Source: JANLTP01 sp031363055 (GTDB lineage Bacteria; Pseudomonadota; Gammaproteobacteria; Burkholderiales; Burkholderiaceae_E). Taken from it: DNA of 57,094 nt. The stretch's first letter is position 1. Each line of letters starts with the position of its first letter. The notes beneath the pieces were generated by a model. It was not told where the DNA came from. It did no database searches and worked only from the letters and a program-made list of their open reading frames with translations. Positions 43,177 through 50,629 of the stretch are shown piece after piece. The position numbers were made by a program, and so were the translations under genes. Location of the stretch: assembly GCA_031363055.1 (NCBI GenBank), contig JANLTP010000032.1, positions 1 to 57,094 on the forward strand, given 5' to 3'.

Positions 43177-43206
43177 ATTCTGCCCGAGAGTTAATCTCCA
43201 GGTCAA
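43177..43206 (-). promoter_or_regulatory. Sigma-70 promoter of the importer-dehydrogenase operon
   Basis: On the minus strand TTGACC (43206-43201) is followed after 18 bases by CAGAAT (43182-43177), a four-of-six match to the -10 box. The start point would be near 43170, inside the LacI-type operator. Confidence 0.5.
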
Positions 43207-43229
43207 GATCTCTCGCTTAGAGCCTCGTC

Positions 43230-44252
43230 ATGCGCAGCAAAGTTCGTATTGAAGATGTTGCCGAGCTGGCTGGCGTGTCGACCGCTACTGTTTCTCGCGC
43301 CCTTTCACAGCCGCAGCGCGTGCGCGCGCAAACGCTCGCCTTGGTTCATCGTGCTGTCAATAAGCTCGGCTATTCGCCCGATGCCGCCGGCCGAGCTTTG
43401 GCGTCCGGACGTACCCGAACGGTCGGCTGTGTCATCCCGACTCTTGACCATGCCATTTTCGCCAGTAGTACCGACGCCCTTCAGTCGACGCTGGCGCAGG
43501 CTGGCTTCCAGATGCTGGTGGCCAGTCACCAGTACAACCCGGCCAAGGAGCTCGAAGTGGCTCGTGCTCTGATCGAACGCGGCGTCGACGCCTTGGTATT
43601 GGTCGGCGCAGAGCACCACCGCGCTCTGTGGAAGCTGGTCAAGGATTGGCGCAAACCGACCTTGCTGACCTGGGCATGTGACCCCAGGCTACCTTCGGTT
43701 GGGTTCGATAATCGGGCGATCGCGGCGATGGCCACCCGACATCTGCTTGAGCTTGGACATCGTCGAATAGCGATGATTTCGGGCCATCCCGTCCACAACG
43801 ATCGCGCTCGCGCCCGTATCGAAGGATTCAAGGCTACGCTGGCGGCCGCGAAATGTCCGCTGATGCCGAACTACATCAGCGAACAGGCCCTGAAAATCAG
43901 CGGCGGGCGCGTCGGTCTGATCGAATTGCTGAAGCATCGCCAAAGACCGACCGCAATCTTCTGCGGCAATGATCTGCTGGCCACCGGTGCCCTGCTCGAG
44001 GCACAACGCCAGGGACTGCGCATACCCGAGGATTTGTCGATCTGCGGCATTGATAATCATGAGATCGCGGCTGAAACCAACCCTGGCCTGACCACGGTCA
44101 GTCTGCCTACCCAGGAATTAGGCCAGATTACCGCAGCCCAGATTTTGGCCGCGCTGGCGGGCGAGCCGATCGCGCAACAGTCACTGCTATCGTTTCACTT
44201 GCTGCATCGCGGCTCGAGCGCAAGCCCAGCGCGCAGACAACTTGTTGGTTAG
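43230..44252 (+). CDS. LacI/GalR-family transcriptional repressor
   Basis: A 340-residue regulator. The N-terminal domain is textbook: VRIEDVAELAGVSTATVSRALSQPQRV with the hinge helix GYSPDAAGRALASGRT. The sugar-binding-protein-like domain follows (VGCVIPTLDHAIFAS, LELGHRRIAMISGH, PTAIFCGNDLLATGAL, LSICGIDNHEIAAETNPGLTTV). It is divergent from the permease-ATPase-receptor-dehydrogenase operon and has a matching operator in the shared 100-bp region. The inducer is unknown; if the operon handles DHPS, a pathway intermediate is likely. It converges with the DUF971 gene across 18 bp. Confidence 0.92.
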   Translation: MRSKVRIEDVAELAGVSTATVSRALSQPQRVRAQTLALVHRAVNKLGYSPDAAGRALASGRTRTVGCVIPTLDHAIFASSTDALQSTLAQAGFQMLVASHQYNPAKELEVARALIERGVDALVLVGAEHHRALWKLVKDWRKPTLLTWACDPRLPSVGFDNRAIAAMATRHLLELGHRRIAMISGHPVHNDRARARIEGFKATLAAAKCPLMPNYISEQALKISGGRVGLIELLKHRQRPTAIFCGNDLLATGALLEAQRQGLRIPEDLSICGIDNHEIAAETNPGLTTVSLPTQELGQITAAQILAALAGEPIAQQSLLSFHLLHRGSSASPARRQLVG

Positions 44253-44270
44253 TGTTCGATCTGGGGCTAT

Positions 44271-44594
44271 CTAGGGCTCGAGAATCGTACGCAGGTATGA
44301 CCACGGATAAATTCCCCGTGCATGGCCATCATTAAATCCAAGATTCAATCCGTAATTACCAACTTCGTCAACGCTCGTGAGTCGGGTCTGAATCGGCGGC
44401 GGCATGGTCGGGGCATTTGCCCTGCGTCCCTGCACACACGAAGCGCATCGGCAGGATGCGCGCAGCCTCTGGTGGGAAAGTCGACTGCGACTTCCGTCAC
44501 TCCAGTCGATCTGCAGTATCCCGCTAGCCTGTTGATTGAGTACGGAAAGCGGCGTCACCAAAGCAAACTGATTCATCGAATTCCCCTGACTCAT
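44271..44594 (-). CDS. DUF971 protein (gamma-butyrobetaine hydroxylase-like N-terminal domain)
   Basis: A 107-residue single-domain protein. The pattern LQIDWSDGSRSRLSHQRLRASCRCASC is the zinc-binding DUF971 fold. The C-terminus has VGNYGLNLGFNDGHARGIYPWSYLRTI, the most conserved part. In larger proteins this domain precedes 2-oxoglutarate oxygenases; alone its role is not known, though links to Fe-S protein handling have been proposed. Its ATG overlaps the stop of the ATPase gene as ATGA, so it is the last gene of the flavoprotein-ferredoxin-importer operon. Confidence 0.87.
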   Translation of the reverse strand: MSQGNSMNQFALVTPLSVLNQQASGILQIDWSDGSRSRLSHQRLRASCRCASCVQGRRANAPTMPPPIQTRLTSVDEVGNYGLNLGFNDGHARGIYPWSYLRTILEP

Positions 44595-45478
44595 ATGATC
44601 TCCCGGACGCCGCCCGGCCCTATTTCCATCGAGAAGCCATCGATGCCGCCCGCTGCGAGCTCCTCGCCCATGGCCGCCAGACTCTCTTCGCGGATCAGAT
44701 TGCGTAGCTTGTGCAGTATCTGCATGAATTCATCGGACGACATCATGGCCGGTGTCCGTGGGCGCGGCAGTGGAATATCGATTTGTGCCTTGATTCGACC
44801 GGGCCGGGCGGTCATAACGTAAATGCGATCAGACAGGAAAATCGCTTCTTCCATATCATGCGTCACGAACAGCACCGACAGGCGAAACCGTTGCCAGATG
44901 TTGGTCAGAATTTGCTGCATCACCATCCGGGTCTGCGAGTCCAGCGCGCCGAATGGTTCGTCCATCAACATGACTTGCAGGCTGGTTGCCAACGCCCGAA
45001 CAATGCCTACCCTTTGCTTCATACCGCCCGAAAGTTGATCCGGATAGTGATTCTCGAAGGCGAGCAAGCCCGCCATCCCAAGCAAGGTACGTGCAGATGC
45101 CTCACGTTGCGCCGCTGACACGCCTTGCATCCTGAGACCGAATTCGACATTTTTGCGCACCGACATCCAGGGAAACAGCGAATACTGTTGGAATACTACC
45201 CCGCGTTCGGCGCTCGGGCCGTGTATCTTTTGGCCATCCAGAAAAGCCTTACCAGCATTAGGCGCGGCGAAGCCGGCGACCACATTGAGCAAGGTCGATT
45301 TCCCGCAGCCCGACGGTCCAATCAAGGACACAAACTCGCCTGGACGCACGTTCATACTGACATCATCGACCGCATGCACATTCTGCCGAGACGTGCCAAA
45401 GCGCATAGTCAGATGCGAAACTTCAATATGACCCTTGGCAACCGGTGCCGGCCGCAATTCGCCAACGGCGCTGCTCAC
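44591..45478 (-). CDS. Sulfonate/nitrate-type ABC transporter ATP-binding protein
   Basis: ATPase of the second sulfonate-type importer, 295 residues from a GTG at 45478. Walker A is IGPSGCGKSTLL, the Q-loop is in VVFQQYSLFPWMSV, the signature is LSGGMKQRVGIVRAL, Walker B is VMLMDEPFGALD, and VTHDMEEAIFLSDRI follows. The GTG overlaps the stop of the preceding fusion gene as GTGA; the open frame continues upstream to 45757 but those residues are the antisense-free shadow of the permease and match nothing. The C-terminal 30 residues after LRNLIREESL form a longer tail than usual. The ATPase itself looks intact. Confidence 0.9.
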   Translation of the reverse strand: MSSAVGELRPAPVAKGHIEVSHLTMRFGTSRQNVHAVDDVSMNVRPGEFVSLIGPSGCGKSTLLNVVAGFAAPNAGKAFLDGQKIHGPSAERGVVFQQYSLFPWMSVRKNVEFGLRMQGVSAAQREASARTLLGMAGLLAFENHYPDQLSGGMKQRVGIVRALATSLQVMLMDEPFGALDSQTRMVMQQILTNIWQRFRLSVLFVTHDMEEAIFLSDRIYVMTARPGRIKAQIDIPLPRPRTPAMMSSDEFMQILHKLRNLIREESLAAMGEELAAGGIDGFSMEIGPGGVREII

Positions 45479-46716
45479 GTGCGATCGCCCACTTTGGTGA
45501 ACTCGAGCCAGGGCAGCATCAGCTTGCTCAGACAACGAATCGCCCAACTGCATGCAAACCCCAGGACGCCAATCGTGATCATGCCCAATACGATCTCGGC
45601 ATAAGCAATCAGCGAGTACGCTTCCCAGGTGAAATAGCCGATACCGAACTGACCCGAGATCATTTCCGCAGCGATCAGGGAAACCCAGGCGACACCCATA
45701 CCGATGGCCAGCCCGGTGAAGATCTGCGGCGCGGCGCCCGGCAGGACGATATGCCACATGATTTGCGGCTCACCAGCGCCCAGACATTGTCCGGCGCGCA
45801 GCAGAACCGATTCGACCGAACGGACACCACTGACGGTATTGAGCAAGATCGAAAAGAAGGCGCCGACAAACGTGATGAAGACAATACTGACTTCGTTGTC
45901 CGGCCAAAGCATGATCGAAATGGGCACCCAGGCGATCGCTGGAATGGCCCTGAACGCCTCGATTGCCGGAAACAGGATTTGTCGCATCCGCTTGTATCGA
46001 CCGATCAACAGACCCAAGCCTACACCCAATAACGTCGCCACTGCAAACCCGATGGCGATGCGCCGCAGACTCATACCGACGTTGGTGATGAACTTGTTCG
46101 ATCGGCTGGCCTCGATGAGTTTCTCAAAGACTTCAAAAGGCGTCGGCAGATTGGTGGTGCCGACCTCGGGGCTTTGACTCGACAGGCTCCAGAAGTTCTC
46201 GCCCCAGCCACGAGACTGCATGGCCTGCAGCACCATACCGTGCGCCGCCGAGCCGAACGGCACCGAGATCGACTTGCCTTTCAGATAGGCCAACTCGTAG
46301 TACGGCGAGTCCTTGTGCACCACCACGCCGTTACCGGACCCGAAGGCGTTGTAGGCGATGATCGCCACCAGCAGGGTCTCGTTGCCGGTCTGGGCCTGCC
46401 CCGTGGCCCCGTTCACCAGTAAAGGGTAATCACCCATCATGCCGATCTGCAGCTTTTTGGCCATCATGCCATTGGTGATCGGCGGACCCGAAGTGAAATT
46501 CTGCCAATCCAGCTTGAAGGTCACATCCTTGTACTTGCCGGTTTTCGGCAAATACTTCTCAAGCAGCTTGAGCTCCTTGATGACGACGCCACCGGTCACC
46601 GTATTGGTCGTCGTGTTCTGAGTGCCAATACCGATCACAACGTCTTGTTTGGATTGCACCGTCGATGCACACATCGTGAGCAGGACCGCCAGGCTTGTGG
46701 TCAGAAAATTGTTCAC
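45475..46716 (-). CDS. Fusion of a truncated ABC binding protein with a truncated ABC permease
   Basis: One uninterrupted frame joins two proteins that are normally separate. The first part is a sulfonate-type receptor: signal peptide ending near TVQSKQ, then IGIGTQNTTTNTVTGGVVIKEL, DWQNFTSGPPITNGMMAKKLQIGMMGDYPL, VPFGSAAHGMVLQAM and SQSPEVGTTNL. It stops abruptly at about 46147, roughly half-way through the receptor. The second part starts at PTPFEVFEKLIEASRS, a permease already past its first membrane span. It goes on with VGMSLRRIAIGFAVATLLGVGLGLLIG, AFRAIPAIAWVPISIMLW and the coupling segment GQCLGAGEPQIMWHIVLPGAAPQIF. An in-frame deletion of the receptor C-half and the permease N-end explains it best. 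Start GTG 46716 has GGAG seven bases ahead. Function is doubtful. Confidence 0.85.
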   Translation of the reverse strand: MNNFLTTSLAVLLTMCASTVQSKQDVVIGIGTQNTTTNTVTGGVVIKELKLLEKYLPKTGKYKDVTFKLDWQNFTSGPPITNGMMAKKLQIGMMGDYPLLVNGATGQAQTGNETLLVAIIAYNAFGSGNGVVVHKDSPYYELAYLKGKSISVPFGSAAHGMVLQAMQSRGWGENFWSLSSQSPEVGTTNLPTPFEVFEKLIEASRSNKFITNVGMSLRRIAIGFAVATLLGVGLGLLIGRYKRMRQILFPAIEAFRAIPAIAWVPISIMLWPDNEVSIVFITFVGAFFSILLNTVSGVRSVESVLLRAGQCLGAGEPQIMWHIVLPGAAPQIFTGLAIGMGVAWVSLIAAEMISGQFGIGYFTWEAYSLIAYAEIVLGMITIGVLGFACSWAIRCLSKLMLPWLEFTKVGDRT

Positions 46717-46779
46717 ATCGATTCTCCAAGGGTTTAGCGTCACTATCATCGAGAGCAATACAGCCAGAGCAGTGCCAGA

Positions 46780-47513
46780 TCACGCCCTCGATTTCTGGGC
46801 AATGCCGATCGCGGTCAGCGCCAGACGAGCGACTTTCCGAACATCGGGGTCGGGGTCCGCCAAAGCAGCCTCCAGGGAACTGATGGCACGGGTATCGCCA
46901 ATTTCACCCAAAGCAATCGCCGCTTCCTTGCGCAGGTTGCTGATCTGATGCTTGAGTGAATCGACCAGCGCCGGAAATCCGGCCTCGGCCTTGAGCACAC
47001 CGAGACTACGCGTCGCCTTGACCCGTACCTGCCAATAATCGTCCTGCATCGCATGGACCAATTCCGGAATGGCCAGCGATAGCCGCAGCTTGCCGATCGT
47101 CTGGGCGGCTTCCTCGCGCACCAGCCAATGTCGATCGGCGAGCGCTCGGATCAACGCCGGCTGAACGCTGATGTTGCGGGCATAACCCAGCGCACCAACG
47201 GCAATTCGACGGACATCGGAATCCGGATCGTTGGCCGCGACTTCCGCCAATACGCCGAGCGCAGCCTCATCTTTTAGGTACCCGAGTACGCCGACCGCCT
47301 CACGCCTGACCGCCGGCTCTGCATCGCGCAAGGCAAGCCCTCGAGCGCCCGGGCGGCTTCCATTCGCACTTCAGCGACCGGGTCCGTCAGACAAGGTAAT
47401 GCCAGAGCAACGAAGTCATCCTGATTGCTGTACGGTAGATCCATGACCGCCAGTCTTCGCACCGACGCATCGCTGCTTTGCAATCGATCCTGTATCGACG
47501 AAAGGTTCATCAT
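46780..47513 (-). pseudogene. HEAT-repeat protein with a 1-nt frameshift
   Basis: Short alpha-solenoid protein of about 244 codons. The first piece (47513 down to about 47335) reads MMNLSSIQDRLQSSDASVRR and ends in EVRMEAARALEGL. The second piece continues the repeat in another frame with LRDAEPAVRREAVGVLGYL, and then regular HEAT units (DSDVRRIAVGALGYA, HWLVREEAAQTIGKL, WQVRVKATRSLGVL, SNLRKEAAIALGEIG, PDVRKVARLALTAIG). The total length is not a multiple of three, so one base is missing near 47331-47336 (GGGCTTGCCTTG). HEAT proteins are scaffolds and often assist enzyme or cofactor assembly. It lies between the ferredoxin and the receptor-permease fusion. Confidence 0.82.
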
Positions 47514-47522
47514 GGCCGCCTC

Positions 47523-47756
47523 CTAACGCAACAGATAAGGAATATCAACGGTGATGGCACCGGTCGGGCAATCCTGTTCGCAGGGCAAGCAGTACCAGCA
47601 TTCATCAAACTCCATGAACGCCTTGCCCTTGACAAAATTGATGGCCAGGACATCGAGCGGGCAGACGTCCACGCAGACCGTGCAACCCTTCTCGGCGATA
47701 CATTTGCTTTCATCGACCCTAACGGGCACTTGAGACAGGGTCGCGGCAATCGTCAT
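47523..47756 (-). CDS. Two-cluster 4Fe-4S ferredoxin, AprB-like
   Basis: A 77-residue electron carrier. Two cysteine sets are visible: CIAEKGCTVCVDVCP (residues about 19-33) and CWYCLPCEQDCP (about 52-63), followed by GAITVDIPY. The spacing in the first set, with three residues more than a standard CxxCxxC, resembles the beta subunit of adenylylsulfate reductase-type complexes. This fits the neighbouring AprA-like flavoprotein. It would pass electrons to or from the flavin in the cytoplasm. It lies 66 bp after the original end of the flavoprotein gene and 9 bp before the HEAT gene. It looks intact. Confidence 0.87.
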   Translation of the reverse strand: MTIAATLSQVPVRVDESKCIAEKGCTVCVDVCPLDVLAINFVKGKAFMEFDECWYCLPCEQDCPTGAITVDIPYLLR

Positions 47757-47794
47757 CAGAACTCCTTGATATTCAAGTCAAGCTTCGGTGTCTA

Positions 47795-47840
47795 GCGGCA
47801 TCAGCGTCCGGCGGCATTAGCGTCAAGCGGCATCAGCGCT
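47795..47840. repeat. 16-bp tandem repeat at the original end of the flavoprotein gene
   Basis: Units GCGGCATCAGCGTCCG (47795), GCGGCATTAGCGTCAA (47811) and GCGGCATCAGCGCT (47827, partial). The repeat contains the final stop codon of the flavoprotein frame at 47823-47825, so the last residues (SADAA) are repeat-encoded. Confidence 0.85.
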
Positions 47841-49553
47841 ACGGGCCACTCGCAAGCGCTGATAAGACGTGCGTTCTTCTTCATCCAACTGCACGATATA
47901 CGGCTCGATCGGCGTCTTCTTCAACTGCATCGCACCGTTCGCATCCTTGCTGAGCAACGAATGACAAAACCAGTTCTCATCATCTCGCTGCGGATAGTCG
48001 ACATAATTGTGATAAAGTCATCACCTACTTTCGGTACGGAACATCGAGGCGCGAGCGGCCATCTCGGCGCAGTCAAGAATCGAATGCGTCTCCATGGCGC
48101 GCATCAACTCGTGAGCGTTGGTCGCCACCATGCTGTGCAAGTCCTCGCGAATTTCCTCGAAGCGCCGCAGTCCGATTTCGTACTTTCGAGTGATCTTCGG
48201 CGGCTGCAGATAGTCGTTGACCAGGCGTCGCGTCTTGTACTCGAGCTGAAACGGCGTCAATCCATCGCTACGAGACAGCGGCGCCGCAATTCTGGCGGCC
48301 TCCTGTTCGCGCAGGTCTTCGCGATAACGGGCCATCGCGGTATCAGCAGCATAGTCGGCCGCGCGCTCGCCGCAGATCTTGCCGTACACAAAGGCGCCCA
48401 ACATATAGCTGTGCGGCACGCTGGCGCAATCACCGGCCGCATACAAACCGGGGACCGAGGTCTCACCATGCTGGTTGATGTGAATCCCCGAGGCACTATG
48501 ACCGCTGCAAAAGCCGATCTCTGAAATATGCATTTCAACCATTTGTTTGCGATAGTTGTTACCGCGACCTTCATGAAAACGGCCACGGCTAGGACGCTCA
48601 TTGCTATGCAGGATCGTCTCGATTTCCTGAATCGTTTCTTCGGCGAGATGGTTCAGCTTTAGAAATACCGGGCCATTGCCACTCAGCAGTTCGTTGTAGA
48701 ACTCCTGCATCATTTGGCCGCTCCAGTAGTCGCACTCGATGAACCGTTCGCCCTTGGAGTTGGCTGTGTATCCGCCTAGCGGCCCGGTCACATAGGCGCA
48801 GGCCGGACCGTTGTAGTCCTTGATCAGCGGGTTGATCTGGAAGCACTCCAGATTGGCGAGGTTGGCGCCGGCGTGATACGCCATCGCATGGCCGTCACCA
48901 CAATTGGTCGGGTTCTCATAAGTGCCTATCAGGTAGCCCGAGGAAGGCAGGCCAAGTCGTCCGGCCGCACCGCTGCACAACACGGCGGCTTTGGTCCTGA
49001 TCACATAGAGCTCGGCCGTGCGGCAATCAAACCCCATGACCGCTGCGACTTCACCATTGGGGCCGGTGAGGATGCGGGTCACTACGACTCGATTGGTGAT
49101 ATCAACCCGCGCACGCTTCATCTGCCGGTACAACAGTTTTTTCATGTGAAGCCCCTCGGGCATCGGCAGCACATAGGCGCCCAGATGATGCACCTTGCGC
49201 ACCGAATAATCGCCAGTTTCATCCTTCTCGAATTTGACGCCCCAGCGATCAAGTTCTTGAATCATGTCGAAACTGTTGGCCGCGTAGGCCATGACGGCAG
49301 CCTGGTTGACGATGCCATCATTAGCCACCGTTATTTCCTTGACGTATTGCTCCGGAGTCGCATGTCCGGGGATGACTGCATTGTTGAGCCCATCCATACC
49401 CATCGAGATTGCACCGCTGCGCTTGACATTGGCCTTGTCGATCACCAGCACGCGCAATTTCGGATTCCTTTGCCGGGCCTTGACGGCCGCCATCGGGCCA
49501 CCCGTTCCGCCGCCAATGACGACCAGGTCGTATTCCATTTCATGAGTGGTCAC
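47823..49553 (-). pseudogene. AprA/fumarate-reductase-like FAD flavoprotein, interrupted by two consecutive TGA codons
   Basis: Flavoprotein of the succinate dehydrogenase/fumarate reductase/adenylylsulfate reductase superfamily; 510 residues to the stop, 576 codons in full. The FAD motif YDLVVIGGGTGGPMAAVKA starts near residue 7, then VLVIDKANVKRSGAISMGMDGLNN, a region typical of AprA. LCSGAAGRLGLPSSGY, NCGDGHAMAYHAGANLANLE, GLYAAGDCASVPHSYMLGAFVYGKI and AEMAARASMFRTESR follow. Then TGA TGA occurs at 48023-48018. The same frame continues with LYHNYVDYPQRDDENWFC, KKTPIEPYIV and a natural stop at 47823. Relatives have Trp-Gly at the two stop positions. The GTG at 49553 has GGAG eight bases ahead; GntR lies 11 bp upstream. 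Confidence 0.83.
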
Positions 49554-49564
49554 TGCTTGTGCTC

Positions 49565-50353
49565 CTAAATGCGGTCAATCCGAAGTCGGTACTGGAAGGC
49601 ATCGCCGCGGTAGTAAAGATATTCAAAATCGATCGGTTGCTCTTTGGCATAGGTCAGCCGCTCGATCCGAAGTACCGGTGAGGTTTCATCGACGCGCAAG
49701 TAGCGCGCCAGACTGTCGTCGGCGGAGATCGCTTCGATCTGCAAGTCGGCGTGGGTCAACGCAACGCCATAGTCATTCTCGAGAATAGCGAACACATCGC
49801 GCGATGGCAGGTCTTCCTTGATCAGCCGACGGCCCAAATCCAAAGGGAAAAAACTGACGTCGACAGAGATTGGTTCGCGGTTCAGATAGCGCAAGCGTTG
49901 CAACTCGAGCACGATCGCTCCGACCTTCATCTGCAGGCGCTGGGCGACTCGCTCGCTGGCCGCCACTTCGCGACTGCTCAACACTTGCGAGTAGGTTTCA
50001 TAGCCATGTGATCCCATCGCCTCGCCAAAACCCTGCAGGCGCGACAGGTTCTGGAAGGCCTTCGGCTTGGCAACGAAGCTGCCCTTGCCGGCGACCTTGA
50101 AAATCAGGCCCTCTTTTTGAAGATCGCTCAGGGCTTGACGTACCGTAATTCGACTGGCCGAAAAGGCTTCGCCCATTTGACTCTCGGACGGCATCTGTGA
50201 ATGGGACGGGTAGGTGCCATCGAGGATTCGACGTCGGATGATTTCACGGATCTGGGTATGCATCGGCATTGCCGACATACTCAAGACGCGGTCTTCATCG
50301 CCGGCCGAGCGGGACCTCGCGCGGCGCTGCAACGTATTCTTGGCAGTGTTCAA
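49565..50353 (-). CDS. GntR-family regulator with UTRA sensor domain (HutC subfamily)
   Basis: First gene of the flavoprotein-ferredoxin-importer operon. The winged helix is MHTQIREIIRRRILDGTYPSHSQMPSE followed by SQMGEAFSASRITVRQALSDLQKEGLIFK. The UTRA ligand domain follows, with GKGSFVAKPKAFQNLSRLQGFGEAM, LELQRLRYLNREPISVDVSFFPLDLG and VLRIERLTYAKEQPIDFEYLYYRGDAF. It is probably an autoregulated repressor whose inducer is a substrate or product of the operon. A TTG at 50353 gives 262 residues, but no Shine-Dalgarno is visible; ATG at 50278 is an alternative, just before the conserved domain. Confidence 0.87.
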   Translation of the reverse strand: MNTAKNTLQRRARSRSAGDEDRVLSMSAMPMHTQIREIIRRRILDGTYPSHSQMPSESQMGEAFSASRITVRQALSDLQKEGLIFKVAGKGSFVAKPKAFQNLSRLQGFGEAMGSHGYETYSQVLSSREVAASERVAQRLQMKVGAIVLELQRLRYLNREPISVDVSFFPLDLGRRLIKEDLPSRDVFAILENDYGVALTHADLQIEAISADDSLARYLRVDETSPVLRIERLTYAKEQPIDFEYLYYRGDAFQYRLRIDRI

Positions 50354-50373
50354 TTTCGAGCACTCATCAACCT

Positions 50374-50391
50374 GTTATGACAAGTTATGAC
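50374..50391. promoter_or_regulatory. Direct repeats ahead of the GntR gene, possible operator
   Basis: GTTATGAC occurs at 50374-50381 and 50384-50391, exactly one helix turn apart and 21 bp from the TTG. HutC-type operators are usually inverted, so this is weak evidence. The rest of the 50354-50629 gap shows only a GGAGGG at 50607-50612, about 17 bases before the ABC exporter ATG. Confidence 0.25.
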
Positions 50392-50629
50392 TAGCAAGTG
50401 CCATGCCACTGCGAGCCCATCTTGCGGGACGGCCGTTTTGCACTCTGACGTAGCTCGAAATCACGTTTTCCCGGGCGCCAGCCCGTCCAGAACCTGATTC
50501 GGGGGAAATCGATAAACATGGTGCGTAACGCACCGGCGGCGGTCCCCATGCCTGAAGTCTGTGCATTGCGTCGCGCACCACAACCAAGGGCAAGCGTGGC
50601 TATTTCGGAGGGATCGGCGACAATTCGTC

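Noticed and set aside
45478..45757. Longer N-terminus for the second sulfonate-type ATPase
   Set aside because: The added residues match nothing and overlap the permease part of the fusion; the GTG at 45478 overlapping the upstream stop is the better start.
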